In this document: positions 47,150-58,800 of the stretch, in pieces | How the letters are laid out: each line of letters opens with the position of its first letter | Numbering within the stretch: the stretch's first letter is position 1 | NCBI RefSeq assembly: GCF_026210795.1 | Contig: NC_089430.1 | Coordinates: forward strand, 4,588,001-4,652,000 | DNA length: 64,000 nucleotides | Direction: 5' to 3' | Source of the DNA: Rhizophagus irregularis | Lineage: Eukaryota > Glomeromycota > Glomeromycetes > Glomerales > Glomeraceae | Made by a program: the position numbers and the translations under genes | Notes under the pieces: model-generated | Databases searched by the model: none | What the model was told of the DNA's origin: nothing | What the model saw: the letters and a program-made list of their open reading frames with translations, nothing else

Positions 47150-48238
47150 TTAATTTTCAATTAATCTATCTCTATTCAATACATCTTTCATTAATCTAGA
47201 ATAATTTTTGCAATCTTCTTCTACATCTTTCCATCTTCTTTCAATTTGATTAGCAATTTGATATCTTTTAACACGCGCATTTTCATTATTAAATCTTGCA
47301 AGATTATTAATAAGATATTTAATTCTTTCAGTTTGTTCAGACCAAAAAACTTCTACTTTACCAATTTCTACAACAATAGAATTTAAACCATCACAAACTT
47401 GATTTATTTTCTCAACCAAATTATCTCGTTCACGTTTCATGGTCACATCATTACAAAGAATACCAGCAGATCCAGTTGCATAAACTGATGCAGCAAGTAA
47501 TAAACAATCAGCGAATACAGAACCCCCGAGAAAAGCTAATGTTCCAAGTGTTCCATAAATAGGGTGATCCTTAAAAATTTGTAATATATTACTCAAATTT
47601 GCTCTAACTGAGGACTTTTGTACAGAATCAATTTTATGAGGAGATCTATTAATATCATCAATATATTCTTTTAAAAAGTTATGAATTTTTGTTAATTTCT
47701 CTTTCATTCCAATAGTTCCATCATCAAGAATTATATTTAATTTTTCTTTAAACTCAGTTTCATTAATTTCTTCTTTACCAGTTCCTTTAGATATTATATT
47801 TTTTAATTCTTTAGTTGTTTTATAATTTCTTTCTGATTTTTCTAAAAGGTCTCTTAATAAATCTAAATTTTCTTCATTAGAAAATTGATCAGTATTTTTA
47901 AAACATTCAACGAAAAATAAAATATCAATTGAAAATGCTGATAAATTATTGCTAGATTTTATTGAAGCTTCAATAAATTCACGAAAAACTTCACGTTGTT
48001 CTCCTATTGCTTGATTAATAACAGTCATTATTTCACTATTATCAATTATAATATCTTCTGAACATTTTTTAAAATTTGTGACGATAGTTTGACCAAGATT
48101 ATTAATAAAATTTGGTGCTACATCATTTTCGAATAAATTAATGTTAATAGATTCAGAAGATTCAGATAATAATGAAGTTGATGAAGTTCTACGATTATTT
48201 ATAGTAGATTCAGACATATTTCCGTCAATATTTGTCAT
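47150..48238 (-). CDS. Helical protein with central hydrophobic hairpin, copy 2 (function unknown)
   Basis: Intronless, 362 aa, clearly paralogous to 28115-29380 along the whole length (shared FKKCSEDI, GEQREVFREFI, GMKEKLTKIHNFL, HPIY, GSAGI, CNDV and RFNNENAR). The hydrophobic segment (about residues 235-270) and the flanking helices are kept. It ends at RDRLIEN, without the 60-residue Ser/Ala/Pro-rich tail of copy 1, and has one rather than two acidic ETE repeats. The N-terminus is longer, with a Ser-rich stretch (STINNRRTSSTSLLSESSES). The stop again lies one base before a TAAG|GTAAAT donor. A kinase gene begins 780 bp away on the opposite strand. Function is unknown; a membrane-inserting or pore-like role is only a structural guess. 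Confidence 0.85.
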   Translation of the reverse strand: MTNIDGNMSESTINNRRTSSTSLLSESSESININLFENDVAPNFINNLGQTIVTNFKKCSEDIIIDNSEIMTVINQAIGEQREVFREFIEASIKSSNNLSAFSIDILFFVECFKNTDQFSNEENLDLLRDLLEKSERNYKTTKELKNIISKGTGKEEINETEFKEKLNIILDDGTIGMKEKLTKIHNFLKEYIDDINRSPHKIDSVQKSSVRANLSNILQIFKDHPIYGTLGTLAFLGGSVFADCLLLAASVYATGSAGILCNDVTMKRERDNLVEKINQVCDGLNSIVVEIGKVEVFWSEQTERIKYLINNLARFNNENARVKRYQIANQIERRWKDVEEDCKNYSRLMKDVLNRDRLIEN

Positions 48239-49018
48239 ATAAGTTTTTTTTTTTAAGAGAGAAAGTTTTGAAAAAAAGAAAAAATGTTTACAAAATGAAA
48301 TTATATTCGGTTATTAAAAATAAGGACGATCGCTAAATAATTGGTTAGATCATAACTATTCATGTAGTACGTACATACAACCTTAATAAAAAACTTGATA
48401 GTAAGGCGCAATCACCTAATGCGCCAAATGATTTCTAAAAATATGCAACGATACAAAAGTAGACAAGATCATGGAAAGAAAATCTATAAACATTTCTAAA
48501 TTGTTCATTTTAACAACGTAATTTTGGTCGATATGAAAAACAAAAATTATTTAAAAAGTATAAATTAAAAAATGGATATTTTTTATATTAAAATTCTAAA
48601 CATAATCAAGTTTGTATAGAATTTATATATTAATTTTAGTAATATTCCTAACTAAAAGCACATTTCAAAGAAAAAAAAAAAGGTAAAGAAAATTGTAACT
48701 ATAATATTATTATTATTAACCATAAATTGTATAGTATGAAACAAAAGTTTAATGGCTTTTAATTTTAGTGAATCCAATGATTACTTAGATTTGCGTAATA
48801 ATATTTTATTTTATATCGTGAAACTTAAAATATTAATAGTTAAATTTGATTTATTTAGGTAACAAGTCAATATACTATTAATAAAAAATTGCTATTATTA
48901 TTTTGAACGATCAACACGCACTGCCTCAATGTGCTGCGTTACACGCAGATCGTATAGTATAAAAAAAGTAACCAGAAGTTTTTTCTTTCCTAAAAAACTT
49001 ACATCACATCTTTTGACA
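48239..49018. other. Divergent intergenic region (helical-hairpin gene and kinase)
   Basis: 780 bp of AT-rich DNA shared as upstream region by two divergent genes. About 70 bp next to the helical gene (48240-48310) resembles the upstream region of its paralogue. No clear TATA element was assigned. Confidence 0.4.
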
Positions 49019-50528
49019 ATGAATAAATCAAAATTTAATAAAGTGTGGATATGTCGAAAATGTAAACAAATAAATACTGGAATTAAATGGTGTCATACAT
49101 GTAATTCAAATCATTTTAAAAACAATTTCAAAAATTGGACAAGCGGTAATGATGATATTGATAAATTTTTACAAAATATTCAATTATCAGCGGACAATAA
49201 TTTTAAGGTATTAGAGTGGATACCTTATGAGAGATTTTATAATATTGAATATATTGCAAGAGGAGGTTTTGGAACAGTGTATAAAGCAATTTGGATTGAT
49301 GGATATATACGTGAACGGGATAATAAAAATCAAAATTGGAAAAGATCTGGTCAATATACGTTTGTAGCTCTGAAAAGTTTAAATTATTCAGAAAGTGTTA
49401 TACCAAAAATTTTAAATGAGGTAAGATATAGTCATACATTTACGATAATCATTTAAGTAATATTTTTATTTAACCATTTTTTTTTTTAGATTATATTACA
49501 TTATAAAACGAACGAATGTGGATCAAATATTGTTCAATTTTTTGGGATAACTCAAGAACCAAGAACGAAAAATTATATGATGGTTTTAGAATATGCGATT
49601 AATGGGAATTTACGAAATTATTTAGATAAGAATTATAATAATTTACGTTGGAAGAATAAGATTTTTGATTTATGTAATATCGTAGTTGGTCTTAGTCAAA
49701 TTCATGATCAGGATTTAATTCATCGAGATTTACATATTGGAAATATATTAAAATTATCATTAAAAACTTCAATATGTGATATGGGATTATGTTCACCTGA
49801 ATCTAAAGAGTTAGAAAGTACAAAAAATGGTTATATGGCGTTTTACCTTATATTGCTCCCGAAATTTTAAGAAGACAAAATTATTCTAAAGCTTCTGATA
49901 TTTATAGTTTTGGTATAATTATGTATGAAATCATTTCAGGGTTACCTCCATATCATAATGTAGCTCACAATGAACTTTTAGCAATAAAAATTTGTCATGG
50001 ACTTAGACCAAGATTTAATACTAAAGTACCTCAATCAATTGTTCACTTAATTAAGAGATGCTTAGATGCGAATCCATCAAATCGACCAACAGCGAATGAG
50101 ATTAGAAAAATATTAAATCAATTAATTAATAACATTAGACATCAAGATGATCCAGATTTCAATTTATATATTAAAGAAGAAGAACAAGAAATTGAAAATA
50201 ATTTTTTTCCTAATATAATATCTTCAAATACCGGTTCAATATTATCATATAAAACACATTCCGAAGCTATTTATACAAGTAGATTACTTGATTTTAATAA
50301 TCTTCCTGAACCAAAAAATTCTGATGACTATTACGAACGATATGATGATATAATTAGCACTGAATATTCTGGTAATTAAATATTTTTTATCATTTTAAGT
50401 AAATATATTGAAAATTTTATGGATAACAAAAATTTGATTTATTCCATTTGATAGAATCATTACAAATTGATGTTTTTAGTGAAAATGAATGGGAGACATT
50501 CATCACATCAAAATTCAATCTTATATAG
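49019..50528 (+). pseudogene. TKL-type kinase with 1-nt deletion in the activation segment
   Basis: Exons 49019-49420, 49490-50371 and 50455-50528. The start is MNKSKFNKVWICRKCK, preferred over the in-frame ATG at 48929 because it begins the conserved N-terminus. Cys pairs CRKC and CHTC, FKNWTSGNDDIDKF, loop ARGGFGTVYKAIW, VALKSL, HRDLHIGN and DMG are all intact. At about 49829-49838 the paralogues have ...GGTATATATGG and this copy has one base fewer, so the frame closes after LLPKF at 49870. From there the +1 frame reads perfectly on through APE-type sequence, [11 protein letters not shown] and [20 protein letters not shown]. Total exon length is one short of a multiple of three. The last exon lacks the usual second donor and reads to a stop at 50526-50528. 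It is a recent pseudogene, or an assembly or sequencing error in a live gene. Confidence 0.85.
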
Positions 50529-52127
50529 TAATTTTCAAGCATGTCAAAGAGAAAGTAAAACAACATGGACAATATCACGTAAAACTTCTCTTCATTTTAT
50601 ATTCTGAACGATCAATAGTAAATTCAAAATGATCGAAAAAGCGTTAGGTGATGAGAAATGGGAATATTTTATTTTAATTTCATTTGATTTACAAGATTAG
50701 TCTTGATTAATATTTCAGATATATTTATTTTATTTTATTTATTTTTTTTTTTCAATTATTATATCCACTTACAATAATTTAGAAATAGCAATAATTTCAT
50801 CTATCATACAATTTCGTTCTTTTTTATGATTTTACAATTTTTTTTACATCTTCAATAATAATTCTTGGTGCAAAACGAGTGATACTTTTTGCTAACGCTT
50901 TTAATTATTATTTATTTCACGTGTAATGAAAGTCGTGCCTGAGAATAAATTAGTATATTTTTTATCAAGAATATTTTACTAAAGCGGTAGCATAGATGTC
51001 GCATGATGTTATTCATTATGTGATGATTTTGATTTAGCGTTCCCTTTACTTTATTGAATTACAAATTCAGCTTGTTGTACCTTAATTATACAGCATCACG
51101 TAATATATTTACGTAGATTTTCAAAAAAAAAAAATAATAAGTTTACATTTTACATGATTTACCGTCCCACAACATCTCTCAATTTAATAAAAATTCGCTA
51201 ACCCTTACATTGATATGTATTGCATGGGTTGCACAATATTTTACTATACGAAAATTTCAATGAACGCCACAGATATTTTTAAGGCATGCAAACAAATTAT
51301 GCTTGTTTGCCTGTTTGATGTAAATCATACATATCTGGATCCAGAAAAGTGCAAGGTTATAAACTTTGATTGACAAGTTATATCATAGCTCGAATTTACT
51401 TCACAAAATCGCAGAAGAAAGGAAACCTTGCTACAGATAATGAACTGTTAACTGTTATAACACAATGACACGAAAAAGGGACTAATTGCTATGCATGAAA
51501 AATTTTTTTTGGCGAGCTTGCTCCTCATTTACAAAATGAAATTAACAACCCACGGGAATACTGATGCCACCTTGTTTTATAGACTGAAGTATGAAGACCC
51601 AATATATCGTATACTTCTTCAAAACACGTTCCCAATTATAACAGAAATACTACGAAACAAGTATTTATTTAAGATTAATATGATATACATAGAATAATAA
51701 AAAAAAAAATTTTTTCGTCAATTCTTTTACAGCAAATTCATCCTTAAATCGAACTTTACGATAGATTAGCGCTTATTAATATAGAAGAAAAGATATACAA
51801 TCGATTATAATGACAATATAATTGGATATTTACATATCGCGTAATAGTTACAGTAAATTTCATCTACTATCAATACTATAAAATATATTTAATATCATAT
51901 ATGGTATCTTACTTTATACCATATAGTATTTTTCACTTTTGTAAAAATTGTAATTTATAAAAAAGTAAATTAAAAATTTATTCAGGCTGGAATTGCGTGA
52001 TTTCTATGGATCTTTTCATGTACGTCACGTGATTTAGATTATGAAAAATTTTGACTAATTTCATTTAACATTGATGGGATCTATCTCTAGTAACATTAAA
52101 CTTTTACCAAAAAACTGACCAATTTTT
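50529..52127. other. Intergenic region, segmental duplication copy B
   Basis: No gene. Most of it (to about 51870) is the partner of 44938-45790. The 68-codon frame at 51491-51697 lies in the duplicated part, and its counterpart in copy A is not open. Confidence 0.6.
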
Positions 52128-53024
52128 CTAAAAATTGTTCATAGGGGGATTATAATTTTCAGCATCCTGCAATAGAAGTGAAAAATCATCATTTAGCCAT
52201 GCCCAAGAGGTGGTACCTTCTTTAGGATAAGGTGCAGGTAACCAACCATGCGAGATACCCGCTATATTGCCTCCATTAGTATTTGGATCATAATTTCTTA
52301 TCCAAGGACCCCCACTTGAGCCAGAACCAACATCTATAGATATACCCCTATGCCACTGGTAATTTGGAAGATTATTTGGAAACTCAAATGAATTTCCTTG
52401 CCACTCACAAAGGTGTTGTCCATCTCTGGGGCAGTCCATTTCACCAGAATTATATGGATAACCAAATACAGTTGTTTGATATTCTCCAGGAGGTACATTA
52501 AAGTCACAATCGAATGCTCCAGTATCATCTTGTAATTTTCTTCCATCTTGATAATAAAACTTTATAAAGCCATAGTCATACAGTGTTTCATCCTTCGTAA
52601 AATCTGACCATATACTAAATGTATGAGCCCTAACTGCTCCAAGACTACCTGGATTTCCATTGTTGTACCCAGGAAAGAAATAGAAATCAGTATTCCAATT
52701 CTCATCGATAATATCCCAAATACAATGTGCAGCGGTAATTGCTATATTTCCGTTATTAGTTCTAATTACAGTGGCGGTACAATAATCAGTTGATCCATCT
52801 GGTTTTACAAATCTTAAGAGTCCAATAGCACTGAAATTATTATCGTCAGCAAAAGTTCCTGTTGTATTACTCATTCTTTCTTCTGGAGGAATATCAACAA
52901 ATTTACTCATAGATACCATTTTTGATTTTCTACCCATAGGTTTAGGAAATGCATAACTTGAATTCGTTATGATTAGTATCAATACAACAAATATACATAG
53001 TATATGTTTCTTGTTCATTTTCAT
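52128..53024 (-). CDS. Secreted trypsin-like serine protease (chymotrypsin fold)
   Basis: Intronless, 298 aa. Residues 1-25 are a typical secretion signal (basic start, ILCIFVVLILII core, cleavage likely after SSYA). A short propeptide-like stretch follows. The triad is visible: His100 in TAAHC, Asp150 in LYDYGFIKF, and Ser237 in GSGSSGGPW. The spacing and the V8/glutamyl-endopeptidase-like motifs (CTATVI, FGYPYNSGEMDCPRDG) suggest the S1B-like group rather than digestive trypsins. Cys82/Cys101 and others could form disulphides, and NTT at 53 is a glycosylation sequon. It presumably acts in the extracellular space or host interface. No intron and no paralogue in this window. Horizontal origin is possible but untested. 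Confidence 0.9.
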   Translation of the reverse strand: MKMNKKHILCIFVVLILIITNSSYAFPKPMGRKSKMVSMSKFVDIPPEERMSNTTGTFADDNNFSAIGLLRFVKPDGSTDYCTATVIRTNNGNIAITAAHCIWDIIDENWNTDFYFFPGYNNGNPGSLGAVRAHTFSIWSDFTKDETLYDYGFIKFYYQDGRKLQDDTGAFDCDFNVPPGEYQTTVFGYPYNSGEMDCPRDGQHLCEWQGNSFEFPNNLPNYQWHRGISIDVGSGSSGGPWIRNYDPNTNGGNIAGISHGWLPAPYPKEGTTSWAWLNDDFSLLLQDAENYNPPMNNF

Positions 53025-54291
53025 TAAGGTAACGTATTTTTAAAATTGATTGGAATAATTGAATACACAGATATATGGCAGGAAAAGTTAGTCAATTTAT
53101 ATGTTTTAAAAAAAGACGTTTGATGCTACTACTTTCATTCTCTCATTCTGCTGTATATCATCATATGGCCTATATTAAAATTTAATTAACATGGCCCGAC
53201 GAGAAAATAAAGAAAGATTAATCCGAATTCCCGAACTTTCGGACTTTCACTAAAAGGAGAAAAAAAAAGAAAATTGAAAACAATCCAAATGTCAAATGTC
53301 AAACATTTCCATAATCGAACACACAGAACACACATTCATAGTTTCATGTGATTATCGACATCATTCAGCTAGTATGATAAGTATGATATCGATAGGTGAG
53401 CTCTTTTAAATATGCTAATAGGAATAGATCGTAAGGATGTACATTAGTAGATCCATGCGATTAATGAAACCTATAGAGCGCAGTGACTAGGAGCATGACA
53501 GAGAGCTTCAAGGTCCAGTATCACGTGCTTTTAGCCCGGTATATAATAATATAGTATAAGTACAAAATCAATTTTTGTTATATATCAAATTTTGTGCATG
53601 CTAATACTTTTTTTATGATGATGAGAATAACTTTAAATATTGACCAGCAACTATCCGCTATTTTTTCAAACATTCAATATGTTGGACATACATACACATA
53701 TACCTTCTGCCTACCTTAAATAGAACTGATACTAACAATAGTCAGGAATTAGGAAAACTTTTTCTTTTTTTTTAAAAAAAAAAATTTCTCACGAAGAACC
53801 AATTAATATGTATTATATATTAAATACTATTTCTTTAAAGGATACGTAATGACTACGCTTGGAGAACATAATGCCCGCTGAATTATCAAAATAAGAAAGA
53901 ATCTACAAACATTTTACACAGTGTCACAGCCGGTATATTTATTCATTATTATTTTAACTCCATAAAATCGACATTCTACAATCCCGACACCAAGATCCTG
54001 ACAAACCCAAATCCCGTTGAAATAAAATCCCGATAGTCACAAATTCTGACAGTTAAAAATCTTGACAGTCAAAATCCCAAAGTTTTTTTTTTTTTAAAAA
54101 AAAATTATATAAAATTTTCATAATTTTAACACAGTAACGGGCTAATTTATTCAATATAATTAAATATAATCTGTAAATTTTATTAATACCAATGTAAATT
54201 GTTTGCAAATTTTATTAATATTAATGCAAATTAACTAACGTTACTATATTATTAATAGTTAAAAGGATTATGTACAGTATATTATTAGGTT

Positions 54292-54578
54292 CATCATGGC
54301 GGATTTATGAAATTGTCCGTAATGTCAAATTAAATAAATTAGTCACCAAATTTCTATTTAAGTCCCAAATTTATTAGTGAACAGTCAAAGATGAGCTCTA
54401 AAAAATTTTTTTGTACCCCAAATCTTGCGTCTAACCAATTTTTCCGTTACCTAAACAATTTTTCCAGTGTTAAAGGTACGTCATTATTTGACATTTTTTC
54501 TTAATGTTTCTGTAAGTCAATTTTAATTCCTGAGGGCGCAGCAGGGTTTTTGCCAAATTTCATAAATCCACCGCAATG
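54292..54578. mobile_element. MITE-like element with GGCGGATTTATGAAAT termini, copy 2
   Basis: 287 bp, same orientation and interior as 7879-8189. The left end is GGCGGATTTATGAAAT and the right end is ATTTCATAAATCCACC, with one mismatch. Confidence 0.75.
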
Positions 54579-54770
54579 TACTAAACTATTCCTTATCTTC
54601 TAAAATTAGAAATAATTGCATTAAAAAAATTAAGTAATCCTAAATTCATATCGAATCTCAGACAAGATTTTGGCTGTCAAGATTTTAGATCAGGATTCTG
54701 TGACTGTCAGGATTTTGATTCAATCCTTTGCTTCTCTAGTTGCTCTAGTTGTGTGACTAGCAGCCAGCTG

Positions 54771-54799
54771 TAGTGTTTCCTATCCAGATCGAAACACTA
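54771..54799. repeat. Short hairpin TAGTGTTTC ... GAAACACTA
   Basis: Exact 9-bp arms around an 11-bp loop, with further imperfect pairing outside (AGCCAGC / GCCAGCC). Confidence 0.6.
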
Positions 54800-55818
54800 G
54801 CCAGCCGTCACGCTGGCAATTTCCGAAATGATAAAGTTCAATGAAGTAATTCGCACGCCTAGATATTAGTATGATCATCAATCAAATGATGAAATAGTAT
54901 GTGATTATAATTTCTGCATTAAAACCTAAACCTAATTGTATTATAGTATAAAAACTAATTACGTAATTTTTCTAATAAGAAGTTTTTGTCAGGATTTTGT
55001 GGTAAACTCACTATATAACATTAAAAACTTATTAGTTAACTATCCATAATTTTCTAGAAATACTTCATAAATTTTAAGAGAAAAAAGAAGAAAGGAAAAG
55101 AAATTTATTGCATAAAAGTGTCTACACGCATCAGTCGCAATCACGTTAAATGATAATTTTTTTTTAATGATGGGCCTCATGAAATCAAACTATAAATTAT
55201 TAAATTTCACTCAATTACTAAAAAAAAAAATGCTGCCTCATTTTTCAAAGATTTATAATTATTTCATTTTCACAAGTTTTATTGTCGCATTTTGCATTTT
55301 CACAATTATTTGACTAAGCCGAGCCGAGCCAACGAATTAATAGATTTTAAATATAGAATTTACGAAGTGATCAGCTGATTATCATATCATTTTTGCTCGT
55401 GCGAAATACACGTAATAAAAATAATTAATTTTTAAGAATAATTTTTACTTTATTCAGTTTATTGTTTAAAATCTCTTCTTGAGTTCAATAAATTTAGAAC
55501 AATTCCTGATGTCTATATGAATTGAACCACTCCAACAATAGAATCCGAATCCGATTTAACCACAAGAAAATACGCGAAACTATGAAAAAAATTAGATTAT
55601 TTTTCATTTTTATTCCGTTGTTTATAATTTGGGTAATATAAAACGTGATTTATTGGTTAATGATAGCGAATAAATGAATAAATTTATAAAATATTGTGAG
55701 ATATTATTACAAAAAATAAATAATTATCGACATGAATTCGAAGAAAAACTCTACGCCATTACAATGTTAATTTTGGTCAAAATTACGTTATCTTCCACTG
55801 AATTAAATAAGTCCAATT

Positions 55819-58800
55819 CTATTGAATCTTGAGTTTATTTAATAAATCTTGTTTCATTTCCGGAAAATCATTTTTACTCCAATTATCCTTAATAATTAAT
55901 TCTTCAATTTCTTCTTGAACTTCATTAAAATTAGCATTAAAATATCTGAAAAAATTAATTAATTATAAATCAGAAAAAAAATCAAAAAAAAAAAGTTTAA
56001 ATAAATAATTTAATAAATAGACATACAATACTTCAGGAAACCATTTTCGCCAACGTCTCTGACACGGTAATAGGTAAAATAATTCAATATCAGCTACAAC
56101 CTACAAGAAATTGAAAATTTTAGTATTTTCAAGTGCAAGAATTTTATATTAATTAATAACGGTATTATACCTCCGCCATCATTTTCCAATATGAAGCTTG
56201 AACATCATCGTCTTTCTTCACCTCACTAAATAGCGTAATAAAAACATTCAACATAAATATAATCATTATGACTATAAAGGAACCCATCAATATTACTAGT
56301 GACGGATTTTTTTCATATGGCCAATTGGAAAATGAACTCGTGTCGCCTAATAATTGGATAAATTAACTATCGTTGAATACTTTTTTTAGTGAAAAAATAA
56401 ATATAAGTATACCTGTGAGTAATAAACTCGTTGCAAAAAATGAAGTAGAGAAGTCTGTAAACGTGTTTGTGTTCTCATCAGGTTTTTGTAAAATAAATAA
56501 ATTATTATTTAAAACGTTAGTAGTTTCAGTAGTTTCATTTTCATATACTTGATAAGTAGGGATCAAATTCCAAGGATTATTAGGGTCATCGTTAACTATA
56601 CGTTTGTCTAAAGAATAACTCGATTTTGGTGATAATAGAACATAAAACGCGAGTGCGTAACTAAATAAAATCATCAATATGATGCAAAAAAAGAAAAACC
56701 GTAGCTGTTCCGAAATTTTAATGAGAATTATGTAACATGGACCATAAAATCTAGTTATATTAAAAAATGATAATAACTTCAAAAATAAAAATAGGCATGA
56801 AAAAGACAGATATGGAATTATCTGATAATTTATGTCACCCGCTTTACTTGTTCGAAGCCAAAGAACAGAAGTGTAAATCGTAAACGAATACACAAATATA
56901 CCTATAATATTTTAAGCATACTGTATGTAAATAATTATATAATTTTTATAATTAGTGAAAATGACGTGAAGTAAAATTAAACATTGATTTCATACTAAAC
57001 ATCAGCTCATACTCTCTGAGAAAATTACGGGTGTCACGAAACATCTTGTAAGCAAACTTACGAAGCATAAAAAACAGATAAAAGAATCCAAATGTAATCG
57101 AAATTCGCAGAAATTGTTCTCTATGAGCTGCATATCTATACTGAGATTGATCAAAAATAGCTGTATTGGCAGCAAAACTAAAGCTCACAGCTAAAAATGC
57201 GTGTCCAGACATGATTATAATGTGATAAACATATCCATAGGTAAGCCATTTAAAATTAATTAATTCTCGTCCATTCAATGATTTATAAATATCTCTGTTC
57301 ATTGTTTCAACAAATGGACTAGGTTGAGGTAGAAGAAGATCAACCCACCATTTATAATCTTGTGGGTAATTAGCGAACTTAATATAAGGAACAATAAAGG
57401 TAATTTTTGGTATATCTATTGGAGTCAATATACTTTCTGAAGAATTACTGCGATCTTTATAGAATTTTTTATACAATTTATGCAATGGATAACCATACTT
57501 TGTCCATAAAATAGATCCAGTTAGATTAACCATTTGAGGAGGACTTGTATAATGACCTCGATATTCTATTTTGTAAGAAGGAGAATCAATAATCAGATTA
57601 GTTTCTAATGAAAATCTTTCAATATATTTTGGAAGACATTTATTCAGCAATGGCATTGCAGAAGTAATAATGCTTAAAAATATTCTGTTGTTTCTCAAAT
57701 CTTGTTTAAAATGGTTCATACAATTTTTGTAGATATCATCTATTAATTCTAAATCATGTTCTTTGATTGCGAATACTAATAATTTGGCACCATATTTTAT
57801 AAGACTCAATTTATTATTTATTAACTCTGAAACCCATTTGTTTAATTTAAAGCTATCATGATTTGGTAAAGGTAAAGTAATTTCTGAGAATACTTTTTCA
57901 AAATCCTGTGACAAAATCATATTCAAATTCATATAATAAAAATATGTTAAAGAAACATTATTATTAAAATAATAAATAAAAAGACCGATTGATGTTAATA
58001 TAATAATTTCATCGCCATTAATTAATTTGATTCCAAGTAAACATCCTTTTCCAAAATTATGCTTTTCAATTTTTGTGCAAGTTAAGCTCCATTTGCTACT
58101 ATCATTAAGTTTTTTAAAAACTTGCAATACAATTTTAGCGTCATTAATTCTTATTTTCCACTTAATATTATTATGAATTAACTCATCATCATATTTACTT
58201 GTATAACCATTTAAGGATACAACTTTCTTGACTTCTCGGAATAATGCGCGTAATGTATCTTTATATGGATTAAATAAAAGAATTTTCAAATGTTTGAATG
58301 CATCCTTGATTTTTTCAGTATCATCACGTCCATCAGAATTTAAATATATATTCCAGCATTCAATAATATTTTTATCATTTTCATCACTTAATTTATCATA
58401 ATCTTCTAACGATAATTTTTCTTCGATTTTAATCTTCAGGAAATTTTTATTTAGAATTCCATATGCGTATTTTATACATGTTGCCGAAATATTTCGGCTA
58501 TTTCGCCCACATGACAAACTCTTCAAAGCAAAATCATCTGATTTCATAGATCTGGCTGAAATTAGGCTTCAAATAGGTTAATCCGGGTCTGAAGAACCTA
58601 TGAAAGAACTTTTGAGGAATTTCGACCAACTTACATAATTTCGGCAGGGCTCTGGAATTTCGGACAACCTATATTTAATATATGGCCAAAACTTTAAAGT
58701 CCGATTCGAAATTATTACAGATTATGCCGAAATTTTCTGAAGTCTGCTAAAAGTTGCTGCAGATCTGGCCCAAATTATCTGAGGTTTAAAAAATTTTATT

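Larger units (their letters stand above)
53025..55818. other. Gene-poor region with nested inverted repeats
   Basis: No gene. 53975-54085 holds several variants of CCTGACAAA / TTGACAGTCAAAATCCC. Inverted forms (GTCAAGATTTTAG, GACTGTCAGGATTTTG, TTTTTGTCAGGATTTTGTGG) occur at 54670-55010, suggesting an inverted-repeat element of about 1 kb interrupted by the MITE at 54292. Confidence 0.5.
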
